Source: Oscillospiraceae bacterium (GTDB lineage Bacteria > Bacillota > Clostridia > Oscillospirales > Oscillospiraceae). From it: a DNA stretch of 36,404 nucleotides. Positions 17,885 to 26,652 of the stretch are shown in pieces. How positions within the stretch are numbered: position 1 is the first letter of the stretch; the number at the start of each line of letters is the position of its first letter. A program made the position numbers and the translations under genes. The stretch covers positions 1 to 36,404 of the forward strand of contig JAILRK010000246.1 of the NCBI GenBank assembly GCA_024698225.1, given 5' to 3'. Under the pieces are notes generated by a model, which did no database searches, was not told where the DNA came from, and saw nothing but the letters and a program-made list of their open reading frames with translations.

Positions 17885-18766
17885 TCATTCGATGTTCTGC
17901 ACCTGCTCGCGGATTTTCTCGACCTCTGCCTTGAGCGCAATCACCACGCGGGCAATCTCCACGTCGTTGCACTTGGAGCCGACGGTATTGCTCTCGCGGT
18001 TGACCTCCTGAATGAGAAAGTCCATCTTGCGGCCCATCGGCTCGTCGGACGAGAGCATGTCGCGCAGTTGGGACACGTGGCTGCGCAGGCGCACGGTCTC
18101 CTCGTCCACGGCGACCTTGTCGGCGTAAATCGCCGCCTCGCTGAGGATGCGCGACTCCTCAATGGTGGTGCTCTGCAGCACCTCGTTCATCCGTGCGGTC
18201 AACCGTTCGCGATACTCGCGCACGGTTTCCGGCGAGCGCGCCTCGACCTGTCCGGTCAGGCTCTCAATGGTTGTCAGCCGCGCGGCGATGTCAGACGCCA
18301 GTTTTTCGCCCTCGACGGCGCGCATGGCGTTGTATGCGGCAAGCGCCTCGTCCGCTACGGCGCAGATGTCCGATTGCACGCACTCCAGGTTCTCCTCCGC
18401 CTTGGTGACGGTCAGCACGTCGGGAAAGCGCGCGACGTCCGCCGCGGAGTACGCGTGCAACTGGAAATTGCTGAGCGAAGAGATGGTGTGCAGCGCGTCC
18501 AGATACGCCTTGGCCAGCGGTTCGTTGACCGTGACAACCGTCTCGTCCGCGCCGGTGGCGTCGATGCTGATGAACAAGTCCACCTTGCCGCGGGATACGG
18601 CGTTTTGCACGCGGCGCTTGAGGGCGTCCTCTGTGAAGATATAGGCGCGCGGCATCTTGACGGCAACGTCGAGATAGCGGTTGTTGACGCTGCGCACCTC
18701 AACGGTGATGTCCCGCCCGTTGAGCGTTTGTCTTGCCCGACCGTAGCCGGTCATGCTTTTTACCAT
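17885..18766 (-). CDS. yicC: YicC/YloC family endoribonuclease-like protein
   Basis: [34 protein letters not shown] ... [40 protein letters not shown]. Confidence 0.95.
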   Translation of the reverse strand: MVKSMTGYGRARQTLNGRDITVEVRSVNNRYLDVAVKMPRAYIFTEDALKRRVQNAVSRGKVDLFISIDATGADETVVTVNEPLAKAYLDALHTISSLSNFQLHAYSAADVARFPDVLTVTKAEENLECVQSDICAVADEALAAYNAMRAVEGEKLASDIAARLTTIESLTGQVEARSPETVREYRERLTARMNEVLQSTTIEESRILSEAAIYADKVAVDEETVRLRSHVSQLRDMLSSDEPMGRKMDFLIQEVNRESNTVGSKCNDVEIARVVIALKAEVEKIREQVQNIE

Positions 18767-18802
18767 TCGTGTTTCCCCTTCTTTATCTTAAACTGGCTTG
18801 CC

Positions 18803-19426
18803 TTAGCAGATGCAGCATCGTCCGCCGCTGAGTACGCAACAGGACCATGCGGCGCAAAGGCGCATGCAGTCCGAGTTGCCATAGGTCATCGAGCCGAAGC
18901 CGCGGAACCCGGCAGGCTGATAGCCGCTGTTGTTGAACATCTCCATCGCCTTGCGGTACTCCGCGTTGTCCGGGTCCATCTGGCAGGCGGTCTGGATATA
19001 GCGCTTTGCATCGTCCATCCAGCCGCGGCGGTGACAGACGATGCCCATCAGGAAATTCCAGTCCGCGTTGTGCTCCTGTGCCTCGTTGAGCAGACGCTCC
19101 GCCTGTGTGATGTCGCCGTTGTTGATGGCGATGCGCACGCGCCGGAGCAGCGGGTCCGCTCCGGCAGTCTGATACGATGTGCTGCTGTAGGAGTAGGAGC
19201 TGTAGCTGCCCTGCTGTGCAGTGTAGCCGCTGCGCGCCTTGCGCTGGCGCTGCACCTGCTCGTACGCCTCGTTGATTTCCTTCATCTTTTCCTGTGCGAG
19301 GTCGGCAAGCGGGTTGTCATGGTAGTTGTCCGGGTGATATTTTCGGGCAAGCTCACGATAGGCGTGCTTGACCTCCTCGTCCGTGGCGTTGGGCGAGACA
19401 TTCAGCACCTTGTAAGGGTCGGTCAT
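18803..19426 (-). CDS. J-domain (DnaJ-like) protein with Cys-rich C-terminal tail
   Basis: [33 protein letters not shown] (HPD motif); TPR-like middle; C-terminus [22 protein letters not shown]. Confidence 0.9.
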   Translation of the reverse strand: MTDPYKVLNVSPNATDEEVKHAYRELARKYHPDNYHDNPLADLAQEKMKEINEAYEQVQRQRKARSGYTAQQGSYSSYSYSSTSYQTAGADPLLRRVRIAINNGDITQAERLLNEAQEHNADWNFLMGIVCHRRGWMDDAKRYIQTACQMDPDNAEYRKAMEMFNNSGYQPAGFRGFGSMTYGNSDCMRLCAAWSCCVLSGGRCCIC

Positions 19427-20322
19427 TGCGTATCTCCTTCCGTTGTTTGTTCGTGCCTGAGACGCGAAGGCTTGCGATAGACACCCCTGAGGACGGCACC
19501 GCCGATGCCGTACAGGCTGTCATAGAATATGCTGTCGAGCACGCCGGTCCACGCCCCCGCGTCCAGCAGCGCATAGGCGCTTGCCATCTGCCGGATGGAG
19601 GCGTCCAGCGTCTCGCCGAGGGCGCAGCGCACCTCGTCGGTCAGCGCGTCGCCGCTGAGCGAATAGCGATAGCGGATGGGGTTGTAGTTTCCGCTTTTGG
19701 CGTCGTCGGTGAAGTCGTCTGCCGCGTCCACCAGATAAATCCAGCGGCCAAGGTGGTAAAAGAGCTGTGCGTAGACGCGGCGCTTGAGCACGTCCGGCTC
19801 CGCCAGGGCAAGCTGCGAGAGCAGCGTGGCGAAGGGCTCCGCCGCCGCATCCAGCGAGGCGCAGTGCGCCGCCTCGCGCTCGCTGAGCTTTTGCAGCTGC
19901 GCGCGCACCGCCGTGTCGAAGTCCGCCGCGTCCGCGCGCGCTTTGCGGTATGCGCGGCGCAACAGCAACGCGGCAAAGCGATAGCCCAGAGCGGCAAAAA
20001 AGCCGTGGTCCGCAATGTGGTCCTGAAGCTGCCACCACGACAGCACGACGCTGTAGGCCGCGGCGGTGTCCAGCGCGGAAGAGGCGTTCATGGCGCTGCA
20101 GCCCTTGCAGGGATGGACCACGCAACGGCGGCAGCCGATGCGCGTATCCGTGCCCAGAGAGAGCAGGATTGCCAGAAGCGTGAAGTCATAGTTGAGCAGA
20201 AAGCGCGCCGCAAAGCCGTACTTCCGCCCCAGCGTGTGGCACAGACCGCAGTAGGCGGCACGAAAGCGCTCGTTTTCCTCCTCACTCAGCCGATGCGCGG
20301 CAGGACGGACGTAACCGAACAT
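19423..20322 (-). CDS. DUF5685-like protein, Cys-containing
   Basis: [54 protein letters not shown] ... [14 protein letters not shown]; family name from memory. Confidence 0.75.
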   Translation of the reverse strand: MFGYVRPAAHRLSEEENERFRAAYCGLCHTLGRKYGFAARFLLNYDFTLLAILLSLGTDTRIGCRRCVVHPCKGCSAMNASSALDTAAAYSVVLSWWQLQDHIADHGFFAALGYRFAALLLRRAYRKARADAADFDTAVRAQLQKLSEREAAHCASLDAAAEPFATLLSQLALAEPDVLKRRVYAQLFYHLGRWIYLVDAADDFTDDAKSGNYNPIRYRYSLSGDALTDEVRCALGETLDASIRQMASAYALLDAGAWTGVLDSIFYDSLYGIGGAVLRGVYRKPSRLRHEQTTEGDTQ

Positions 20323-20323
20323 A

Positions 20324-20728
20324 TCAGAACGACTGTACGATGGTGAAGGTCATGCCGCCGCTGCGCCGCACCGAGCGGTCATAGAGGATGGCAGGCACGA
20401 TACCGGCAAAGAACGCAAGCACTGCCACCGCAACCGCCACGGCGGAGCCAAAGGAGGACGCGGCGAAGTATCCGAGGAAGAACAGCACCACGGGCAGCAT
20501 ATACACCAGAAGAATTACGCCGAAAATCTGGCGCGAGCTGCTCTCGACGACGACCTTCTGCCCCGCCTGCGCGCCGATGGGGTTGTCCACCAGCGCGCGG
20601 ATGGGCGCGGCGGTGCCGCCGCAGCCGGCGCACTCGTGACAGTCGTGCGCGCAGGCGGACTGGCGCGCGACGACAATCTCGGCGCGCCCGTCCTGACGCA
20701 GCTTTTCTACGGTTGCGATTTGCTTCAT
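20324..20728 (-). CDS. SoxR-reducing/RseC family protein
   Basis: Short Cys cluster CAHDCHECAGCGG, two TM helices, GxxV..VE architecture typical of RseC/MucC family. Confidence 0.85.
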   Translation of the reverse strand: MKQIATVEKLRQDGRAEIVVARQSACAHDCHECAGCGGTAAPIRALVDNPIGAQAGQKVVVESSSRQIFGVILLVYMLPVVLFFLGYFAASSFGSAVAVAVAVLAFFAGIVPAILYDRSVRRSGGMTFTIVQSF

Positions 20729-22032
20729 CTCTCTGCCTCCTCGGTGGCGGCGGTCTCGTCCACCGCACCGCTCTCCCCCTCTTCGGTGTTCCCGCTCTCC
20801 GGCGTTTGGATGCGCACTGTGAGCTGGTAGACGTCCATCGAACCGATGTCGGGCTCGCCCTTGATGCGGATGATGGCGGGGACGGTGTAGGTGCCGCTGG
20901 CGTTCGCAACGTCCTTCAAATCAGCGACGGCGGTGATGTCCTCGGAGGAGATGGCGTTCAGCGTGCCCTGTGCGCCGCGCAGCACCACGTTCAGTGAAGA
21001 GGTGACCACCTCCACGCTGCGCTCCGTATCGTTGAAATTGTCATAGCCGAAGTTGGTCACAGTGTAGTTCTCCGTGCTCACGTCCCGGTTGGCAATGGTC
21101 AGCGTCGCCTGCGTGATGCCGCTGAGATTGTTCAGTCCATCGGGCACGGGTATGGCGAAGGAAATGCGCTGTTCTTCTGTAATCTCGGAGAGGACGACCT
21201 CGCCGAGCAGCAATTCGCTGACTTCCGCCAAATCGCTCGCATCGCCGGAGAGCGTGATTTTATCCACGTCCAGCGCGTAGTCATAGCTCTCCTTGCGGAC
21301 GCCCGCCTCCTCAAGGAAGTCGATGGTCAGCGGCACGTCCTTGGCGGAGATGACAGGCATCGTCACCTGCACGGTGTTGGTGGCGGAGTGGATGCTGCTG
21401 TTTTCAATCAGGACGCCGTCCTCGTCATAGAGCTCGTAAGAGAGCTGCTCGTTGACGGTGGACGCCGCGTTTTCAATGTTCAGCGTAACCTGCGCGTAGC
21501 TCACGCGCGTGACCTCGCTTTGCTGTCCCCAGATTTCCAGCACCTCGGGCAGCGTCGTGACGCGACCGGCGGCGTGTCCGTCCGCCACGGTGCCCACCAG
21601 ATTGACGCGAATCTCCACGTCGTTCTTGCGGAACAGGTCGCCTACGCGGACGGAGACGGTCTGTACCGTGGGCGATTTGACCGAAATCATGCTGGAGCTG
21701 ATGCCGGGCGGGTACGCGATGGAATAGGAGATGGACTGACTGCCCGTTGAGTTGACGCTAATCAGATTGGCGTACACGTGCAGCCGCTCGGGGTCAAAGC
21801 CAAAAATGATGTTGCGCGGCATTGTCAGTACAAGGTCCACCGTGGTGTCGTTGCCGTCCAGCAGGACAAAGCCCTTGTTGGCAAGCGCCGTCTCGGCGTT
21901 GAGAAACTCCACGGGAACGTCATAGAGAGAAAGGTCCACGTCGGACGTGCTGTTGACATAATACCAAAGCGCGAAGGACGCAATCACGGAGATGGCGATA
22001 TACAGCGCCTTTCTTCGGTTACTGAATTCCAT
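20725..22032 (-). CDS. cdaR: YbbR-domain protein, c-di-AMP synthase regulator CdaR-like
   Basis: N-terminal TM segment, YDVPVEFLNAETALANKGFVL and repeated YbbR-like domains; overlaps cdaA by 14 nt. Confidence 0.9.
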   Translation of the reverse strand: MEFSNRRKALYIAISVIASFALWYYVNSTSDVDLSLYDVPVEFLNAETALANKGFVLLDGNDTTVDLVLTMPRNIIFGFDPERLHVYANLISVNSTGSQSISYSIAYPPGISSSMISVKSPTVQTVSVRVGDLFRKNDVEIRVNLVGTVADGHAAGRVTTLPEVLEIWGQQSEVTRVSYAQVTLNIENAASTVNEQLSYELYDEDGVLIENSSIHSATNTVQVTMPVISAKDVPLTIDFLEEAGVRKESYDYALDVDKITLSGDASDLAEVSELLLGEVVLSEITEEQRISFAIPVPDGLNNLSGITQATLTIANRDVSTENYTVTNFGYDNFNDTERSVEVVTSSLNVVLRGAQGTLNAISSEDITAVADLKDVANASGTYTVPAIIRIKGEPDIGSMDVYQLTVRIQTPESGNTEEGESGAVDETAATEEAER

Positions 22033-22921
22033 CGTCCTCGGCCTCCTTTTCTTTAGACTCTGCTTTGAAGCGGCGAAGCAGCGGACGAAGCCAGGTAAAT
22101 CTCGCTTTCTCCTCGTCCTCCTCGGGAATCAGCTCGTTGCTCAGAATCTTACTCAGCGTCTGGGGGGTCAGATAGCGCTTGAGCTGGCCGTCAATGGCAA
22201 CGGAGATTGCGCCCGTCTCCTCCGAGACGATGACAACGACGGCGTCGGAATTCTCGCTCATGCCGATGCCGGCGCGGTGGCGGGTGCCAAGGTCACGGCT
22301 GATGTTGGTTTTGTGCGTAAGCGGCAGAATGCAGCCCGCCGCATACAGCCTGCCGTTGCGCACAATGACTGCGCCGTCGTGCAGGGCTGCCTTGACGAAA
22401 AAGATGTTTTTGAGCAGTTGGCTGGTAATCTGTGCGTCCACGATGGTGCCCGTGCGCGCAATTTCATCCAAGGTGACAATGCGCTCAAAGACCATCAGCA
22501 TTCCCGTGTGTGACTCGGACATCTCGGCGCAGGCATCCACCGTCTGCGCAATCGCGGACTCCAGCACGCCGGTGCGCTGTACACGGGCGAAGGGATTGAA
22601 GGAGCCGAGCTTGGTGGCGCCGAGCTGTTCGAAAATCCGTCGAATCTCCGGCTGGAAGATGACCATCAGCCCAATGATGCCCCAGGTGAGAATGGCGCGC
22701 AGAATTGCATTGATTGTGTTGAGCTGAAACACCATCGACAGCGCCAGGAAAAGCAAGAAGAGAAGGATGCCCCTGCCGAGATTTGCTGCATGCGTGCGCC
22801 CGAGCCATCTCAGCCCTTGATAGAGCGCAAAGGAGAGCAGAGTAATATCAGCCCAGTCCGACAGCGCGAACGTGCCGACGTAGCGCAGAAAGCCCTCGAA
22901 GAAAGTTGACAAGACAGACAC
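22019..22921 (-). CDS. cdaA: Diadenylate cyclase CdaA (start GTG 22921 or TTG 22912)
   Basis: TM N-terminus, ILTWGIIGLMVIFQPEIRRIFEQLG, DAC motifs LHDGAVIV and LGTRHRAGIGMSENSDAVVVIVSEETGAISVA. Confidence 0.96.
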   Translation of the reverse strand: MSVLSTFFEGFLRYVGTFALSDWADITLLSFALYQGLRWLGRTHAANLGRGILLFLLFLALSMVFQLNTINAILRAILTWGIIGLMVIFQPEIRRIFEQLGATKLGSFNPFARVQRTGVLESAIAQTVDACAEMSESHTGMLMVFERIVTLDEIARTGTIVDAQITSQLLKNIFFVKAALHDGAVIVRNGRLYAAGCILPLTHKTNISRDLGTRHRAGIGMSENSDAVVVIVSEETGAISVAIDGQLKRYLTPQTLSKILSNELIPEEDEEKARFTWLRPLLRRFKAESKEKEAEDDGIQ

Positions 22922-22961
22922 CCCGTTTCAAGCAATGGACAGAATCCCATAATTAACCCAT

Positions 22962-22990
22962 ATTCTAATATAAAAGCCGAGGAAATGCAA
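22962..22990 (-). promoter_or_regulatory. Sigma-A-type promoter for cdaA operon
   Basis: Minus strand TTGCAT (22985-22990) - 17 nt - TAGAAT (22962-22967). Confidence 0.7.
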
Positions 22991-23002
22991 CGGTGCGAGC
23001 GT

Positions 23003-23019
23003 GAATTTTCCGAAAATTC
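23003..23019. promoter_or_regulatory. Palindromic operator resembling a CodY box
   Basis: GAATTTTC-C-GAAAATTC, perfect 8-bp arms; inner AATTTTCCGAAAATT matches CodY consensus AATTTTCWGAAAATT at 14 of 15 positions; 12 nt upstream of the cdaA -35. Confidence 0.55.
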
Positions 23020-23077
23020 CGGCGCATGTTTTGGTTTACTTTGCCAGTGAGAGCGCAGAAGAACAAAAAGACACTGC

Positions 23078-23201
23078 GCAGCGCGCTTCTCCCCTGCAAA
23101 CACGAAACAGCACGGGCAGCGCAGACGAGATGCCGGAGTTCCCGGAATCTCCCCCTGCGCTGCCCGGAATGGCATGTGAGAGAGCAGGCGTTCCCCGCTG
23201 C
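23078..23201 (-). ncRNA. Candidate structured RNA / long bulged hairpin in ispF-cdaA intergenic region (strand uncertain)
   Basis: Nested pairings: 23078-23083/23196-23201 (6 bp), ~23085-23091/23180-23185, 23113-23124/23155-23166 (12 bp CGGGCAGCGCAG/CTGCGCTGCCCG), 23127-23131/23147-23151, 23133-23136/23142-23145; T5 tract on the minus strand just after the closing stem. Confidence 0.35.
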
Positions 23202-23238
23202 AAGGAGCGAGTATCCGCCGTTGTTATTGAACAAAAGA

Positions 23239-23721
23239 TTAGTTTTTTTCAATCAACGCCACGGCATGAGCGGCGATGCCCTGCAGACTGCCCGTAAAGC
23301 CGAGGTGTTCCTCGGTGGTCGCCTTCACGCTGACGCGGGAAACGTCAAGCCCAAGCGCCTCGGCGATGCGGCGGCGCATTTCCTCGATGAACGGCGAGAG
23401 CCGCGGCGCCTGCGCCAGCACCGTGGCGTCAACGTTGACGACCTCGAAGCCCGCGTGGCGCAGCAGTCCGCCGACGGAGCGCAGCAGCACCATGCTTGAA
23501 ACGCCCTTGTAGGCGGGGTCGGTGTCGGGAAAATGCTGCCCGATGTCCCCCATCGCCGCCGCGCCCAGCAGCGCGTCCATGATGGCGTGGAGCAACACGT
23601 CGGCGTCCGAGTGCCCGTCCAGCCCCAGCTCAAAGGGAATCTGTACGCCGCCGAGTATCAGCCTGCGTCCCTCGGTCAGGCGGTGCACGTCGTAGCCGTG
23701 TCCGATGCGTAAGTGTGTCAT
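23239..23721 (-). CDS. ispF: 2-C-methyl-D-erythritol 2,4-cyclodiphosphate synthase
   Basis: [60 protein letters not shown]. Confidence 0.97.
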   Translation of the reverse strand: MTHLRIGHGYDVHRLTEGRRLILGGVQIPFELGLDGHSDADVLLHAIMDALLGAAAMGDIGQHFPDTDPAYKGVSSMVLLRSVGGLLRHAGFEVVNVDATVLAQAPRLSPFIEEMRRRIAEALGLDVSRVSVKATTEEHLGFTGSLQGIAAHAVALIEKN

Positions 23722-23752
23722 GTCTGTACTCCTTTGTCGGAAACAGCGAAAA

Positions 23753-23771
23753 AGAGAGGTCAGCCCTCTCT
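23753..23771 (-). terminator. Intrinsic terminator between ispD and ispF, overlapping the ispD stop codon
   Basis: Minus strand AGAGAGG-GCTGA-CCTCTCT followed by TTTT; TGA stop of ispD lies in the loop. Confidence 0.7.
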
Positions 23772-24488
23772 GTTCGCCAGGATTGCCTCTGCCAGAATCA
23801 TGTCCAGAGGCGTTGTGATTTTGATGTTTTCATCCAGTCCGGGTGTCAAGTGAACCTCCTTGCCGAACCGCTCTACAGCGGAGCAATCGTCCGTTAAAAC
23901 AGCGCCTGCGCCGATGGCGGAGTGCAGCGCTGCGCGCAGCAGCTGCGCGTCGAAGACCTGCGGCGTCTGCACGGCATAGAGCAGCGAACGGTCCGGCGTG
24001 CTGCGCACGACGCCGTCCGCTGCAATCTTAATTGTGTCCTTGACGGGCAGTGCGGGAGCGGCGGCATAGTGGATACGCGCCTGTTCGATGACCGCGTCAA
24101 TCAGTTCCGGCGTGACAAAAGGACGGGCGCCGTCCTGCACAGCAAGCAGGTCGGCGTCGGGATCCGCCTCTGTGGCGGCGCGGAGGACGGATTCCTCACG
24201 CGTCGCCCCGCCAATCACGACCTTCACAGGTTTTTTGATGCCCCAGGTTTTACAGAGCTCTGCAAACGGCTCCAAATCCTCCTCCCGTGCGGCGATGATG
24301 ATTTCGCGAATGCCGGAGGCGGCGTCCACCGCCTGCAGCGTATGCGCCAGAACGGGTTTCCCGCCCAGCGGGAGCAGCAGTTTGTTCTCCCCTGCCATGC
24401 GATGGGAAGAACCGGCTGCAGCGATGAGCGCCGAACAGTGGGGTCCGACCGGACGGCGACTGCGGAAGATTGTTTGCCAGAGCTTCAT
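23760..24488 (-). CDS. ispD: 2-C-methyl-D-erythritol 4-phosphate cytidylyltransferase
   Basis: [61 protein letters not shown]. Confidence 0.95.
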   Translation of the reverse strand: MKLWQTIFRSRRPVGPHCSALIAAAGSSHRMAGENKLLLPLGGKPVLAHTLQAVDAASGIREIIIAAREEDLEPFAELCKTWGIKKPVKVVIGGATREESVLRAATEADPDADLLAVQDGARPFVTPELIDAVIEQARIHYAAAPALPVKDTIKIAADGVVRSTPDRSLLYAVQTPQVFDAQLLRAALHSAIGAGAVLTDDCSAVERFGKEVHLTPGLDENIKITTPLDMILAEAILANREG

Positions 24489-24490
24489 AG

Positions 24491-24979
24491 TCAGCTCTCC
24501 TTTTTCATCATTACGGCGTTGATGCGCGTCTCGGCGTCGGCGTAGTCCAGCCCCTCCGAGAGCACAACCTCAGAAATCAGGATTTGCTTGGCACTGTGGA
24601 GCATTTTCCGTTCACCATTGGACAAGCCGCGCTCATTGTCCCGGTGCATCAGCGCTTTGATGACGCCGGAGACCTCGACCAGATTGCCGCTTTTGATGCG
24701 CTCCATGTTTTCTCGGTATCGGTGGTTCCAGTTCGCCGTCATATCGATGCTCAGACCGGGAATCTGCGCGATGACGGCTTCAATCTCGCTTTCGGACAAG
24801 ATGTTGCGGATGCCGATTGCTTTCGTGTTTGCAGTCGGAATCTTTAACGTCAGTCCGGAAATGGGCATTTTAAACACATAAAACTGAATCATTTTTCCAC
24901 TGATTTTCTCTTCCACGATTCGTTCAATCACACCCGCGCCATGCATCGGGTGTACGATTCTGTCTCCTAATTGGTACAT
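24491..24979 (-). CDS. CarD/CdnL-type transcription factor
   Basis: MYQLGDRIVHPMHGAGVIERIVEEKISGKMIQFYVFKMPISGLTLKIPT; GGAGGTG upstream. Confidence 0.92.
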   Translation of the reverse strand: MYQLGDRIVHPMHGAGVIERIVEEKISGKMIQFYVFKMPISGLTLKIPTANTKAIGIRNILSESEIEAVIAQIPGLSIDMTANWNHRYRENMERIKSGNLVEVSGVIKALMHRDNERGLSNGERKMLHSAKQILISEVVLSEGLDYADAETRINAVMMKKES

Positions 24980-25063
24980 CCATTGCCCACCTCCCTTCTG
25001 ACGCAACGGCATGATCCCTGTGCCGCTGGTCTGATTTAACGATGTTTACAAAGACCCTATACA

Positions 25064-25092
25064 AGTATAACAAGAAAATCTGAATTTGGCAA
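25064..25092 (-). promoter_or_regulatory. Sigma-A-type promoter for carD-ispD(-ispF)
   Basis: Minus strand TTGCCA (25087-25092) - 17 nt - TATACT (25064-25069) with TGn extended -10. Confidence 0.7.
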
Positions 25093-25116
25093 GAGCAAAT
25101 GTTAGGCAAATGCCAA

Positions 25117-25154
25117 AAAGCCGCAGATATCCTTCAAAAGACATCTGCGGCTTT
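25117..25154 (-). terminator. Intrinsic terminator of the CoA-transferase gene
   Basis: AAAGCCGCAGAT / ATCTGCGGCTTT, 12-bp perfect arms; T-run on minus strand. Confidence 0.85.
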
Positions 25155-25160
25155 GCGGAT

Positions 25161-26501
25161 TTACTTGTTGGTACGGCGCCAGATGCCCATTTTCTCGGCA
25201 GAGGCGATGAGTTCCTCCCGGAAATCCGGGTGGGCGATGCCGATGAGCGCCTCCGCCCTCTCCCAGGTGGACAGCCCCTTGAGGTTGACCATGCCGTACT
25301 CGGTGACGACGTACTGGGTGCAGGAGCGCGGGTCGGTGGCGATGGAGCCGGGGGTCAGCGTGGGCACGATGCGGCTCTTGACGGTGCCGTCCTTGCCCTT
25401 GACCGTGGAGGACATGCAGATGAAGCTCTTTCCGCCCTTGGACAGGTAAGCGCCCATGCAGAAGTCAAGCTGCCCGCCGGTGCCGGAGATGTGCTTGACG
25501 CCCGCGCTCTCCGCGTTGACCTGACCGAAGAGGTCGCAGTCGATGGCGTTGTTGATGGAGATGAAGTTGTCAATCTGGGCGATGACGCGCACGTCGTTGG
25601 TGTAGTCCACCGGCGCGGCCATGACGTCCGGGTTGCGGTTCATGAAGTCGTACATCCTCTGGGTGCCGGCGGCGAAGGCGTAGACCTGACGGCCCTTGTC
25701 GATGCTCTTGTTCTTGCCGGTAATCTTCCCGGCGAGGGTCAGGTCGACGAAGCCGTCCACATACATCTCGGTATGGGCGGAGAGGTCCTTGAGGTCGGAG
25801 GTCGCCAGCACGGAGCCGATGGTGTTGGGCATGCCGCCGATGCCGAGCTGGAGGCAGGCACCGTTGGGAATCTCGGGGACGACGAGGTTGGCGACCGCAA
25901 CGTCCACAGGCGTCGGGGCGGCAGCGGGCGGCAGAGCGCCGACGGGCGGGTTCTCACCCTCGACGACGTAATCCACGTCCTTGATGTTGATTTCGGTGCC
26001 GGTGAGACCGAAGACCCAGGGCTGATTGGTGTTGACCTCAACGATAATCTTCTTTGCCTTCGCCAGCATGTCGGCAAGATGGGACGCGCCGAGGGCGAAG
26101 CTGAAGTTGCCGTGGCTGTCCATGGGCGTGACCTGAATCATGGCGACGTCCACATTGGCGTTCCCGTCGCGGTAGAAGCGCGGCAGCTCGCTGTAGCGCA
26201 TGGGCGAGAAGAAGCCCTTCCCCGCCGAAATGATCTTGCGATCCACGCCGGTGCAGTGCCAGGAGTGCCAGATGAAGTGCCCCTCGCCGTTCTCCGCCTC
26301 CGCCACGGCGGGCATCCACAGCGTCACGCCGCCGCGGAACTTGACGTCCGTGAGCTCGTTCACGCGCTTGGCGAGCGCCTTGTCGAGGGTGTAGGGGTGG
26401 TTGGTGCACCAGCCGTAATCCACCCAGTCGCCGGACTTGACCAGCTTGACCGCCTCGTCGGCGGTGGTCAGCTTCTGCTGATAGAGCGCTGCGTAATCCA
26501 T
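25161..26501 (-). CDS. but: Acetyl-CoA hydrolase/transferase family, most like butyryl-CoA:acetate CoA-transferase
   Basis: [122 protein letters not shown]. Confidence 0.85.
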   Translation of the reverse strand: MDYAALYQQKLTTADEAVKLVKSGDWVDYGWCTNHPYTLDKALAKRVNELTDVKFRGGVTLWMPAVAEAENGEGHFIWHSWHCTGVDRKIISAGKGFFSPMRYSELPRFYRDGNANVDVAMIQVTPMDSHGNFSFALGASHLADMLAKAKKIIVEVNTNQPWVFGLTGTEINIKDVDYVVEGENPPVGALPPAAAPTPVDVAVANLVVPEIPNGACLQLGIGGMPNTIGSVLATSDLKDLSAHTEMYVDGFVDLTLAGKITGKNKSIDKGRQVYAFAAGTQRMYDFMNRNPDVMAAPVDYTNDVRVIAQIDNFISINNAIDCDLFGQVNAESAGVKHISGTGGQLDFCMGAYLSKGGKSFICMSSTVKGKDGTVKSRIVPTLTPGSIATDPRSCTQYVVTEYGMVNLKGLSTWERAEALIGIAHPDFREELIASAEKMGIWRRTNK

Positions 26502-26551
26502 AATGGAACCTCCCGTATGTTCATTCGTTTTTGCTTCACATGTAAAAACAA

Positions 26552-26579
26552 TTATACCACAGATGCCGCCCTTTGCAAA
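26552..26579 (-). promoter_or_regulatory. Sigma-A-type promoter of the CoA-transferase gene
   Basis: Minus strand TTGCAA - 16 nt - TATAAT with TGn extension. Confidence 0.75.
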
Positions 26580-26602
26580 TGCTTTTTGCGGATTTGACAA
26601 GA

Positions 26603-26632
26603 AAAGGAGGACAGGCGTGCCTGTCCTCCTTT
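26603..26632 (-). terminator. Intrinsic terminator of the ispH-S1 operon
   Basis: AAAGGAGGACAGGC-GT-GCCTGTCCTCCTTT, 14-bp perfect arms. Confidence 0.88.
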
Positions 26633-26652
26633 CAAAATGCGATTGTGGACAA

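Noticed and set aside
17789-19480. 563-aa plus-strand ORF antisense to yicC and the J-protein
   Set aside because: Shadow frame over clear minus-strand genes and their junction.
22965-23252. Small ORFs in the ispF-cdaA gap on both strands (e.g. 22965-23252 minus, 23001-23297 plus)
   Set aside because: No convincing start context or protein family; the region is better explained by promoter, palindrome and hairpins.
25086-26597. 503-aa plus-strand ORF antisense to the CoA-transferase
   Set aside because: Shadow frame across the terminator, gene and promoter of the CoA-transferase; compositionally biased (Gly/Val/Asp/Arg).
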